Shown here piece by piece: positions 31,376 through 39,601 of a stretch of 64,000 nt of DNA; the stretch's first letter is position 1, and each line of letters opens with the position of its first letter. The position numbers were made by a program, and so were the translations under genes. Source of the stretch: Globisporangium splendens (Eukaryota > Oomycota > Peronosporomycetes > Pythiales > Pythiaceae); assembly GCA_006386115.1 (NCBI GenBank), contig VFIW01000023.1:1-64000 (forward strand), in the 5' to 3' direction. The notes beneath the pieces were generated by a model that saw only the letters and a list, made by a program, of their open reading frames with translations, made no database searches and had not been told where the DNA came from.

Positions 31376-32440
31376 ATGAAGCGACCAAGTGACCAAGTGA
31401 ACCAAGGTGAAGAACGTCCGTTGTCCAAGCGACAGCAGACAGCTCCAGAACTCTTCGACATATCTCCCATTCTGAAGAAGAAGGGGGATCTCGAGTTCTA
31501 CAAGGAGCGGTTCTTCAGTTGGCGTCGGATCGACGATCGCGATGATCCGAACCAGCACACTGCAGCCCAGAGAGACTCATGGCGAACATTCGTTCGTCTT
31601 GAGAACGAGAACAAGATGGAGCGTCTTCTTCGTCGTGGCAATGCTCGTGCCCAAAGAAGAACTCCCGATGACGACAGAGCGAATCCCAGCTCTGGTCGTC
31701 GTAGTGTCGCTCCTCGCGACGCTACAAGTGGTTCTCGTAGCTGCGGACCACGTCGGGAACATCAGACTCCAATGTCTGACGAGGTTCCCACGTGTCCGAG
31801 CTCGGTGGATATCCACGCCACCGAACTCTGTAGAAGCGTTGATGGTTCAACCGCTTCTTCCCACGAGTCTGTCGATCCTCATGATCAACAATCGACTCAA
31901 CCACCCAGCGATGCTCTCCCTGAGAGTCTAACAACGGGGGTGGGGCTGAACGAGAAAACGATTGAGCGACTCTGGAAGTGGGAGAGTGCTCATCGCGCTC
32001 AGATTGAGACACTGGAAGTTCGCGATGCGATCCTTTCGGATCGGTGCGAGAGCCTCGAGGACCAAGTGAAGGAGCAAGAGTCGCGGATCGACTCGCTGAC
32101 CTTTGGTCCCGCTCAGTATCGGGCTTTGGAGTCCCGTTTCGAGCAACGGTTCGAGCAAGTCCAGGGCGAACTTGAGCGACTCCGAAAGGCTGAGAAGGCT
32201 CGTGAAATGCATCACGAACGTCTATTGCGCTCTGTGGAAGAGGCAGGGACGGCTCTTGAGGTACTCCGCAAGGAGTATAACTCGCGCCTTCTCGTGCTGG
32301 AAGCTGTGAAGGAGGAGTCCTTCGATGTGCTTCAGCGCCTTTACGCCGAGAAGAATCTCCAAAGCGATGAGATGTTTGCTCTTCGCAATCAAGTGGAGAG
32401 TCTTCAAGATCAGCTCGATCGTTTGCGGAAGATCTCGTAG
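31376..32440 (+). CDS. Antisense coiled-coil ORF of the gypsy element
   Basis: 354 codons from the ATG at 31376 (the frame is open from 31277). It runs opposite to pol, overlapping its last ~240 codons, and continues through the ~345 bp between the pol stop and the LTR. The N-terminus carries a bipartite-NLS-like basic stretch (KRPSDQ...LSKRQQ) and a basic segment ending LRRGNARAQRR. Residues ~190-354 are a strong heptad-rich coiled coil (IERLWKW... ending VESLQDQLDRLRKIS). In the same stretch pol encodes a low-complexity linker, which suggests the plus strand is the constrained frame there. Antisense ORFs near the 3' LTR are known in plant Tat-lineage gypsy elements; homology to those is not claimed. 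Confidence 0.6.
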   Translation: MKRPSDQVNQGEERPLSKRQQTAPELFDISPILKKKGDLEFYKERFFSWRRIDDRDDPNQHTAAQRDSWRTFVRLENENKMERLLRRGNARAQRRTPDDDRANPSSGRRSVAPRDATSGSRSCGPRREHQTPMSDEVPTCPSSVDIHATELCRSVDGSTASSHESVDPHDQQSTQPPSDALPESLTTGVGLNEKTIERLWKWESAHRAQIETLEVRDAILSDRCESLEDQVKEQESRIDSLTFGPAQYRALESRFEQRFEQVQGELERLRKAEKAREMHHERLLRSVEEAGTALEVLRKEYNSRLLVLEAVKEESFDVLQRLYAEKNLQSDEMFALRNQVESLQDQLDRLRKIS

Positions 32441-35400
32441 GATCAGCTGATCCACTTGGAAGGTAAGGCTTCAGTCTACCCACATAAAATGTAGGGTGTA
32501 GACGCATGCGTGTAGGTATGTCTAGCGTGTAGGCATCACCATTGCATTTAACCACCTTGAACGGTCCAATGAACCTTGGCAGAAGCTTCGAGCTTCCCAA
32601 GTTGGACACTGCATGTTCAGGCAGGTTCGCCGTGCTAAGCAATACAAGATCATTGATCTTATAAACTTGCTTGTTCTTCCTTCCGCTCTTGTCTGCTTGT
32701 TCCTTTTGCAGATCCTGAGCCTTCGTGATTGCGTCTCGAACAAACCTCACAACGGCTTGTCTCCTCACAACAAAGTCATCGACTTGCTGTTCCTCACGAC
32801 TTGTTAGGTCGTTGAGGGGTTTCATCGAGTCAAAATTCGCTTTTAACTCGGCAACAGCATTCAGGTCATACGACGACTGCGGCTTATTGCCTTTAGCCGG
32901 AGTCCCTCCCCCACTTAAGGTAGAGACCTCACCCATTATGGAAGCAGGCACTCGGGGATGAATGCCGTAGTTCACATAAAATGGAGAGTGACCCGTCGAG
33001 ACATGCGTGGAGTTGTTCAACGCGAACTCGGCAAGAGGGAGAAACTCACTCCACTCTTTGAAAGACGTCGCATAACTGCGCAACACGTCTTCGAGGACAC
33101 GATTCACTCGTTCAGTTTGACCATCCGTTTCTGGATGTGCCGCTGTTGACATGGACAACTTGGTGTCCAGAAGTCCGAACAGTGCACGCCAAAACTTGGA
33201 CGTAAACCGAGTGTCACGGTCAGACACGATCTCAACGGGCAGGCCATGCAGACGGAATACGACGTCTACAAAGACCTTGGCCGTCATTTCGGCTGAGATC
33301 TTGTCCGAAACAGGCGCAAGATGGACCATCTTGCTGAATCGGTCCACAAACACAAGGATGCCATTGCGTCCGTGTTTGTCTCGAGGAAGTCCGAATATGA
33401 AATCCATACTCACAGACTTCCAACTGTCCTGAGGGACAGCCAATGAACGAAGTGGTGCCTGAGTGGAACCAGAAGGTTTCACTCGTTGGCAGATCTCGCA
33501 AGTCCTCACATACTTGCGAACCCACTTGTACATGTGTGGCCAGTAGTAATCCCGGGAAAGGCTGAGAAACGTTTTCTCACGTCCGAGATGGCCACCCGAA
33601 GTACTGTCATGGTACTCATACAAGAGTCGATGACGCAGACCTTCGTCGTTGGGAACAACAACCCTTGCTGTATCCCCTTGTTCAACCGCATAGTACAACA
33701 ACCCATTGTGTACTCGGAAGCGGTGAACTCGCGACCTTGTGCGCGACGGAAGACCTTGCAGTGCTTTGTCCGAAGGGTCCTTGAAATACTTCAACAAGTC
33801 CTGACATGTTTCGTCAGACTTGTACCCTTCGACGATCTCTTCTCGCACTGTAGTCGCTGCTCGCACCGCGATCGCTTGAACATCTTCACAGAGTCGACAC
33901 GCTCCGTCCGTGTCTTCACTCTTGGTCTTCGGATCGTAATCCGGACGTCTTGACAGCGCATCGGCTAAGATGTTCGTCTTGCCTGGCTTGTAGTGTACAA
34001 CAAAGTTGTACTCTGCAAAGAAAGAGAACCATCTCGCCATTCTTTGCGACAAATGAGGAGTCTTCACTGCCGTACGCAGCGACGCATGATCTGTGTAGAT
34101 CGCAAAGCGCTCCTCTCCAAGCAGGTAGACACGGAACTTGACCAAAGAATACTTCATCGCAAGAAGTTCTTTGTCATGAACTGGGTAGTTCCGTTCTGCG
34201 GGTCGGAGTTGTCGTGACTGATACGACACAACTCGCTCATGACCCTCATCATCGTGTTGCATCAATGCGCAACCGATGGCATAATCGCTTGCATCGCAAA
34301 CCACATGAAAAGGCTTGTCGTGGTTTGCAATTGCCAGCACGGGAGCTTCTCGCAGACTCCTCTTCACTTCGGCAAACGCTGTTTGGTGGTCACTGGACCA
34401 CTCCCACTCAATGTCCTTCTTCAGGAGCTGTGTGAGGGGTTGCACCAACGCTGCATAGTTGCGCGTGTACTTGTGCAAGTAGTTGGCCAGACCCAGCCAT
34501 TGTCTCAGCTGTTTGACATTCTGAGGCACAGGCCAATCGTCAATAGCTTTGACCTTCTCCGGATCAACTCGAACGCCATGCTTTCCCACAAAGCAACCGA
34601 GAACGGGGATCTCTGGTGCAAAGAATATGCACTTCTTCAGGTTAGCGTAGAGCTTGTTCTCTCGCATGACCTGAAAGACTTGACGGAGATGGTCAAGATG
34701 AGCATCAACGTCAGACTTTTCACCCGTCGTTTTACTATGAACGAATATATCGTCAAAGTAACTCGGTGCAAACCCTCTCAATGGACGAAGTAAATTCGTG
34801 ACCATCCTATTGAAAGTCGCAGGAGCATTCTTCAAACCCTGTGGCATCACTAACCATTCCCACAGCATACCACTCGGGGTACTCACTGCAGTTAGTGGTA
34901 CATCATCTTCGCGCATTCGAATCTGATAGAATCCATCTTTCAGATCGATAGCACTGAAGACGGTGCTGCCAACCATTCCATCAAGGATCACGTCCTTGCG
35001 TGGAACCGGAGTCTGGGCTGGAATTGTCGCGTCGTTCAGCTTGTTGAAAGCGTGAACAATGCGCCAACCTCCAGTTGCCTTCTTCACACAGAAAGTAGGG
35101 CTGCAATGTGGAGACTTGCTCTCCCGCACATGCCCAGCCTTGGCACGTTGCGCAAAGAACTCGTCGATCGCAACGACTTGTTCTCTTGGCAACGGCCACT
35201 GCCGTGTGATACAATACTTCGTGCCAGGAAGTACATCAATCTCGCGACGAACGCCTCTATCGAATGGCAGTTCGTCCGGCACCTTGTCTGGGAATATGTC
35301 CTCATATTCCTTGACAAGTTCATACACGGGGTTCGTTTTGAGAGCATCCCATGACTGCTCCTCGAACCTTTCCTTCCGTGTCTTCTCATCGAATACTTCA

Positions 35401-36644
35401 GCCTCCGTTGCTGACACCGTATTGATGTCTTCTGCATCGTCAACATCGACGATCATGCAGACCTGCGAAATTTCGCCTTTCGCTAGGCTACGCTTCAGCG
35501 TCTTCTTGCTCATCCATGGCAAGGAAATCAACTCTTCGACTGAGCTTGGAGGATTTTCGACTTCAATGAGACGCATTACGTTGCTGTCACCATCTTCATT
35601 GTAGACCAATACGTTCACGTATTCATTCGAAGTGACTCTTGCTTGGACACTTCCTTCGTCATCTTGACTTGTACCTTGATCAGGGGCACACGTTGCGCTT
35701 GCAACACTTGACGATAATTCCTTCTTCTTCTTGGTCGTCTTGTCTCGGGATGGCTCTTCGGCTCTTTTCCCATTCGTTTCTTCCACGCACATCGCCTCAT
35801 CCATGGGGTCGATGGCAAAGGAGACAGTCTTTTTCTGGCGCCTGACTGCTCCACCTCCAGTAGTCTTCTTCAAGATGGGTACCGCTCGTGAACATGGGGG
35901 GCCATCGCACACCGCAATATCACGAGGGTCATCTGGGATCTCTTCCACAGATGTGTAAACCCACACCACTTCGTCCGTTGTCACACAGCTCAAGTCAGCA
36001 TCGTGTGACTTGCCAACGGAGATCTTCATCTTCATCCAGTCAATGCTAGGTTGATAACGCTTCAACCATGGCATTCCCAGAATCAGATCAAACTTGTCAT
36101 CGAGGTCGAGTAAAATGAACTCGTCTTCACCTCGAAAATCTTCACACTTCATCGCCAAGCGCACCACGCGCTTCGGCATCTTCACAGTTGACCCATTTGC
36201 CAACCGGACAATCATCGTCTTCTCTTCATTCGCATCAGGCACGAAGATACCATGCCTGACGATCACTTCATTTCGAACAAAATTGTTCGACGCACCAGTG
36301 TCAACCAAAGCTCGTAGAGGCGTTGCAATACCGTCTACATGAACTTTGAGAACGATCAAACTTGACGTTTGACTGACACTGTTCTCCCTCGTGGAAACTG
36401 CATGTGCATCATGCACATTGGGGCCAGAGTCCTGTGTATCCACAAACACAGTCCTCTTTTCGAGCCCAGTAGGAGGCCCCGCCCCTACTGTCCATTCCCG
36501 TTTTTTGGCCCAGGTGACCGATCGAACCGACGACCGTAAGAACGATCGTGGTTGTTCGAACGAGCACCTTGTGTCGTTTGCCGACCTGGCAAAGACACCT
36601 TGCAGTTCCGAGCAATGTGACCCGGCTTCCCGCAACGGAAACAC
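31722..36644 (-). CDS. Gypsy pol polyprotein (protease-RT-RNase H-integrase-chromodomain)
   Basis: 1640 codons open; functional translation likely starts by frameshifting at 36500-36506, not at the first ATG. Protease motif ALVDTGASNNF (~36290-36310), then a long acidic/basic linker, RT with YFDDIF (34749-34760), RNase H with VCDASDYAIGCAL (~34260-34300), integrase zinc finger H-H-C-C ending CEICQRVK (~33485-33500) and catalytic core DFIFGLPRDKHGRNG (~33380-33405), GPF-type module near 32560, and a C-terminal chromodomain (WVVESIVDHE...RVRWRGYPPSSDTWEP, ~31722-31910). A linker of ~180 residues between integrase and chromodomain is unusually long and coincides with the antisense ORF. Confidence 0.95.
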   Translation of the reverse strand: MFPLREAGSHCSELQGVFARSANDTRCSFEQPRSFLRSSVRSVTWAKKREWTVGAGPPTGLEKRTVFVDTQDSGPNVHDAHAVSTRENSVSQTSSLIVLKVHVDGIATPLRALVDTGASNNFVRNEVIVRHGIFVPDANEEKTMIVRLANGSTVKMPKRVVRLAMKCEDFRGEDEFILLDLDDKFDLILGMPWLKRYQPSIDWMKMKISVGKSHDADLSCVTTDEVVWVYTSVEEIPDDPRDIAVCDGPPCSRAVPILKKTTGGGAVRRQKKTVSFAIDPMDEAMCVEETNGKRAEEPSRDKTTKKKKELSSSVASATCAPDQGTSQDDEGSVQARVTSNEYVNVLVYNEDGDSNVMRLIEVENPPSSVEELISLPWMSKKTLKRSLAKGEISQVCMIVDVDDAEDINTVSATEAEVFDEKTRKERFEEQSWDALKTNPVYELVKEYEDIFPDKVPDELPFDRGVRREIDVLPGTKYCITRQWPLPREQVVAIDEFFAQRAKAGHVRESKSPHCSPTFCVKKATGGWRIVHAFNKLNDATIPAQTPVPRKDVILDGMVGSTVFSAIDLKDGFYQIRMREDDVPLTAVSTPSGMLWEWLVMPQGLKNAPATFNRMVTNLLRPLRGFAPSYFDDIFVHSKTTGEKSDVDAHLDHLRQVFQVMRENKLYANLKKCIFFAPEIPVLGCFVGKHGVRVDPEKVKAIDDWPVPQNVKQLRQWLGLANYLHKYTRNYAALVQPLTQLLKKDIEWEWSSDHQTAFAEVKRSLREAPVLAIANHDKPFHVVCDASDYAIGCALMQHDDEGHERVVSYQSRQLRPAERNYPVHDKELLAMKYSLVKFRVYLLGEERFAIYTDHASLRTAVKTPHLSQRMARWFSFFAEYNFVVHYKPGKTNILADALSRRPDYDPKTKSEDTDGACRLCEDVQAIAVRAATTVREEIVEGYKSDETCQDLLKYFKDPSDKALQGLPSRTRSRVHRFRVHNGLLYYAVEQGDTARVVVPNDEGLRHRLLYEYHDSTSGGHLGREKTFLSLSRDYYWPHMYKWVRKYVRTCEICQRVKPSGSTQAPLRSLAVPQDSWKSVSMDFIFGLPRDKHGRNGILVFVDRFSKMVHLAPVSDKISAEMTAKVFVDVVFRLHGLPVEIVSDRDTRFTSKFWRALFGLLDTKLSMSTAAHPETDGQTERVNRVLEDVLRSYATSFKEWSEFLPLAEFALNNSTHVSTGHSPFYVNYGIHPRVPASIMGEVSTLSGGGTPAKGNKPQSSYDLNAVAELKANFDSMKPLNDLTSREEQQVDDFVVRRQAVVRFVRDAITKAQDLQKEQADKSGRKNKQVYKINDLVLLSTANLPEHAVSNLGSSKLLPRFIGPFKVVKCNGDAYTLDIPTRMRLHPTFYVGRLKPYLPSGSADPTRSSANDRADLEDSPLDCEEQTSHRFGDSSRRKGAEAHRRTPPSQLPAREGASYTPCGVPQEPSLPLPQSAIDVRDAFHEPSQPFGVAQVRPGLARTVARNGTPKPDTERDQRSASRSATLAPSLGPRGSRTDPKGSHRELPVSQSERDEHSPTSRVAQSFSRSAPPPLLDSQGEHRWVVESIVDHEDRQTRGKKRLNHQRFYRVRWRGYPPSSDTWEPRQTLESDVPDVVRSYENHL

Positions 36645-37540
36645 TTCCCATCGTTGCGAGGACGCTCATTTCCAGGCGTGGAAATGTACGAGATATCCAT
36701 AGGCTCGGGACCATCGTGCGCAACATTCGATTGCCGCATTGGTCTCGACGCAAACCCTTGGAACTTGGCTTGCTTCATGCTAAACTCTTCTTGCATGGCA
36801 CGTTCAATGGCTTCGTCCAGCGTCTTGGGATACTCACGGAACAGTTGGTTCCGAATCGGACCGTCGTTCAGACCCGCCATGAACGTCACGACTTGCGTCG
36901 AAACGTCAATCGGCTCGTCCACGATGCTCGACACCAAGTAGCGAGCACGTTGTGCATACGAGTGAAGGTCGAAACGGCCTTGACGAAGCTTGAGGAACTC
37001 GGCACGCGCACGGAACTCACTCTGCGGAGGTTCAAACGCCTTCTTGAGTTCGGCCTTGAAATGATCGTAGCTGGGGAAGCAGTTTAGATCCGCTAAACGC
37101 TTGCCATACGCCCAGCTCTTCGCACGACCCGCAAGGTTGGACATCGCGAACAACACTTGCTGCGAAGGGTCTCGCAGTTGTCTTGCAGTGATGGCTGCAT
37201 CCAACTCGACGAACCATCGTGAGAGGGGTTCGTTCTCTCCGCCGCGATACGGAGAGACGTCAAGCTTCAGCGGCACCGTCCTGAGTGAGGAAACAGGGGT
37301 TGCGACCTGCTTCCGGGAGGACATGATCTCGTGGTGCATGAAGCTGACCACCGCGCTCTTCTGGTCTTCCGGAGACGCCGACCGAAGCAGACTGACCACA
37401 GCAGCCTCTCCGATGACATCTCGCATGCGCTCAAGCGCCATCCACTCATGAGAAGACAAGTGAGGGAAACCCTCAATAGTCAACTCGACAGTTTCCGGTA
37501 CTGCTGGACCGAGTGGGGTTCCTGTAGCATCCATGTCCAC
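36485..37540 (-). CDS. Gypsy gag protein
   Basis: 351 residues, starting 120 nt inside the 5' LTR. The capsid-type helical region includes PLSRWFVELDAAI and QSEFRARAEFLKLRQG. A CCHC zinc knuckle CFRCGKPGHIARNC lies near residues 299-312, followed by a basic tail. It packages element RNA into particles. The last 160 nt overlap pol in the -1 frame. Its N-terminus is homologous to the truncated gag at 38313-38634. Confidence 0.93.
   Translation of the reverse strand: MDMDATGTPLGPAVPETVELTIEGFPHLSSHEWMALERMRDVIGEAAVVSLLRSASPEDQKSAVVSFMHHEIMSSRKQVATPVSSLRTVPLKLDVSPYRGGENEPLSRWFVELDAAITARQLRDPSQQVLFAMSNLAGRAKSWAYGKRLADLNCFPSYDHFKAELKKAFEPPQSEFRARAEFLKLRQGRFDLHSYAQRARYLVSSIVDEPIDVSTQVVTFMAGLNDGPIRNQLFREYPKTLDEAIERAMQEEFSMKQAKFQGFASRPMRQSNVAHDGPEPMDISYISTPGNERPRNDGKCFRCGKPGHIARNCKVSLPGRQTTQGARSNNHDRSYGRRFDRSPGPKNGNGQ
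36500..36506 (-). promoter_or_regulatory. -1 ribosomal frameshift heptamer A_AAA_AAC
   Basis: On the minus strand gag reads CCA AAA AAC GGG, five codons before its TAG. A AAA AAC is a canonical X_XXY_YYZ slippery heptamer in the gag frame, and a -1 slip enters the pol frame at AAA CGG GAA. Downstream is GC-rich, but I did not verify a pseudoknot. Confidence 0.8.
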
Positions 37541-37646
37541 GACAAGGATGCTCGCAGGGTCTTCAGTCTTGGGCAGGAATGCGCGACGTGCTCAAAGCCG
37601 CGTCGTCAAACCTTTTCGCTTCACTGGGTCGCTGGAAGGACCGCTC

Positions 37647-37658
37647 GAAGTGCTACCA
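37647..37658 (-). promoter_or_regulatory. Primer binding site
   Basis: Two bases inside the 5' LTR the minus strand reads TGGTAGCACTT. TGGTAGCA is complementary to the ...TGCTACCA end typical of eukaryotic initiator tRNA-Met. The same 13 nt CCTGGTAGCACTT follow the LTR of the second element. Confidence 0.6.
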
Positions 37659-37660
37659 GG

Positions 37661-38312
37661 TGTAATGGGGCGCTGTTCACAACAGTCCCCAAAACACGGC
37701 ACACACGCTTGTGCGACGAGGAAGCGATCCCGACTTGGAGGGAGAGAAGAACGACTTGAGTACTTGAAGGAAAATTTGCAACTGAATTAAAAATGCTTAT
37801 GGTTCCTGTCGCTACATGTAAATGAACCCCAAGGGATCCTAGAGGTTTTATAACTAAAACCTAAACATACACAATAAAACCTATGAATCTGATATATAAA
37901 ACCTTGGGTACACTGAGGTTGAACCTACGAGATCTTCGAGAAGCTTGAACTTGAAGTCCCGTGGAAAATTCACTGCAAAGTGATTGGCTACAGCCACTCA
38001 CTTTAGGTGGCAGAGACACATCGGTCTCATCACCTGTGCAGTTTCCCAAGTAGGAACCATCACTCAGTACTTGATTAGTACATGGATGTCATCACTCTGT
38101 ACTGACCAGTACATGTGAACAACATTCTGCACTGATCAGCACAGAGAGCGCTCGTGACGTCATGGGATGACGTCGCATGTGCATGTGGGGACTGTCGTAC
38201 CGTAATCCCTTTGTTGTTTGTCTCTCCACAATGCACACTGAAGGTGGTGTGTGGCACACTAGATCTGAGAACAGATCCACCTTCATGTAATGGCTAGGTA
38301 TAGCCCATTACA
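37661..38312 (-). repeat. 5' LTR of the gypsy element
   Basis: 652 bp, TG...CA ends; carries the promoter region (U3) at its high-coordinate side with TGACGTCA at 38155-38162. Confidence 0.9.
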
Positions 38313-38634
38313 GCTTTCTGTCGTGGGGTTGTACCTGCGCAGTAACTGCGCGGGTTGCTTCTCTACCACACTCCTCTGCCTCCTTCTGCAGGAACCCTAT
38401 CACCGTGAGGCGATGCTGCTCCGGCGGGCAGGTGGCAATGATGGCGAAGATGGACTTTTCGCCAACGACCTTCCCCAGCCGTTGCAGGGCACTCCACTCG
38501 AGGTCACTCAAGTGGATACAACCATCCCGCGTGATTGTCGGACTCGCGGTTGACGCGGGATCGACACCCAACATGGTTTCTTCGTCAGCATTCATTGCTG
38601 ACGGCTCTCGCTCTGCGATTAGACTGACCAACAA
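38313..38634 (-). pseudogene. Truncated gag of a second gypsy element
   Basis: 107 codons from the ATG at 38634 (with IHLSDLEWSALQRLGKVVGE, similar to the first element's LSSHEWMALERMRDVIGE) are cut by the LTR of the first element at 38312. The rest of this gag, its pol and its 3' LTR are absent from the window. Confidence 0.8.
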
Positions 38635-38645
38635 GTGCTACCAGG

Positions 38646-39040
38646 TGTAACAGGATAGCCCGTTGCACGGCGTACACGTGCGTTGAGGAAGCGCAGGTGA
38701 GAGGAAGGGCAAAGCGGTAACTCTGTGTCCAAAGAGAAGGAAGGGAGCTCTGCGCGATAACGTGCAAAATGAGAAGTGAATTGAAATCTTAAGGTTTGAA
38801 ATGCAAATCTGATGGGTTGTTCCCACGGCGTCTCCGATTGGTAGATAGTCGGGTGACCAATCCGACTATCATCCAATGAGATTAAACTTTAATGGAATGT
38901 TCTTATTGGCTAAAAATGCAACTGGCTACATACAGTGTTGATGGGTTAACGGGTGGGTTTGGAGAGAGTGGTAGAACCCGTGTGGGTATGACCCACACTC
39001 TTTGTACCCAAGAATCCGTGCAATGGGAAGCCCCATTACA
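38646..39040 (-). repeat. 5' LTR of the second gypsy element
   Basis: 395 bp starting TGTAACAGG and ending CCCCATTACA, followed inward by the same primer site as the first element. Shorter than, and distinct from, the 651-bp LTRs, but with similar termini. Confidence 0.75.
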
Positions 39041-39601
39041 GCAGAGCTACTCGTCGAACAGCAACAACAGCGGTAACAGCAACTGTATTGAGAGTAACCA
39101 CAATGGCAATAATGGGTACAGCTGCAATCATGAAATTAAACGTTTGCAGCTGAGTTATTGCGATCCTGGGTGGGTTCCATCCGCAGAACTCGCCACTTCC
39201 CACCAATCAAGATCTAGAGCTTCATCGCACAGCGCGTGACGAAATTGAATCTTGACGCAAGCATAGCAAACCAGGATGTGCAAAAAATACCATTTCTAGC
39301 TGAAACACACAGCTGTCTGGCGGATTTTGTTTCATGCGCAACGGACACCTACAAAAAGCACAGCGTTGACGAGAGCAACTGTGCACATACTCTGGTGGGA
39401 CAGAGTGGTATTTGCCAAAACGTGTCATCAAACCGACAGTAATATCTTGGTCAGAACATGATCGTTCAACCCTTCCCAACTCCCAACTAGTGTGGTCCAC
39501 ACAATTTCCCCACCCCGCCAAAACGTGCTGTTTTTTTGGCGGCAACTTCACTTTCCCACCACCACCGCAAAGGCTCAACAAGCGCCACAAGCAGAGAGAG
39601 G
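39041..39601. other. Upstream region of POLD1
   Basis: Non-coding. Starts with a CAACAACAGCGG-type trinucleotide-rich stretch next to the LTR. Presumably holds the POLD1 promoter; no specific element identified. Confidence 0.5.

Larger units (their letters stand above)
30649..38312 (-). mobile_element. Ty3/gypsy chromovirus-type LTR retrotransposon
   Basis: 7664 bp on the minus strand: 5' LTR 37661-38312, tRNA primer site, gag, pol (protease, RT, RNase H, integrase, chromodomain), antisense ORF, polypurine tract and 3' LTR 30649-31299. LTRs begin TGTAA and end TTACA. gag and pol are intact. No target duplication is visible: the left flank is GGATA inside tRNA-His and the right flank GCTTT inside another element's gag. 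The LTR halves near 30649 and 37661 differ noticeably. Confidence 0.93.
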
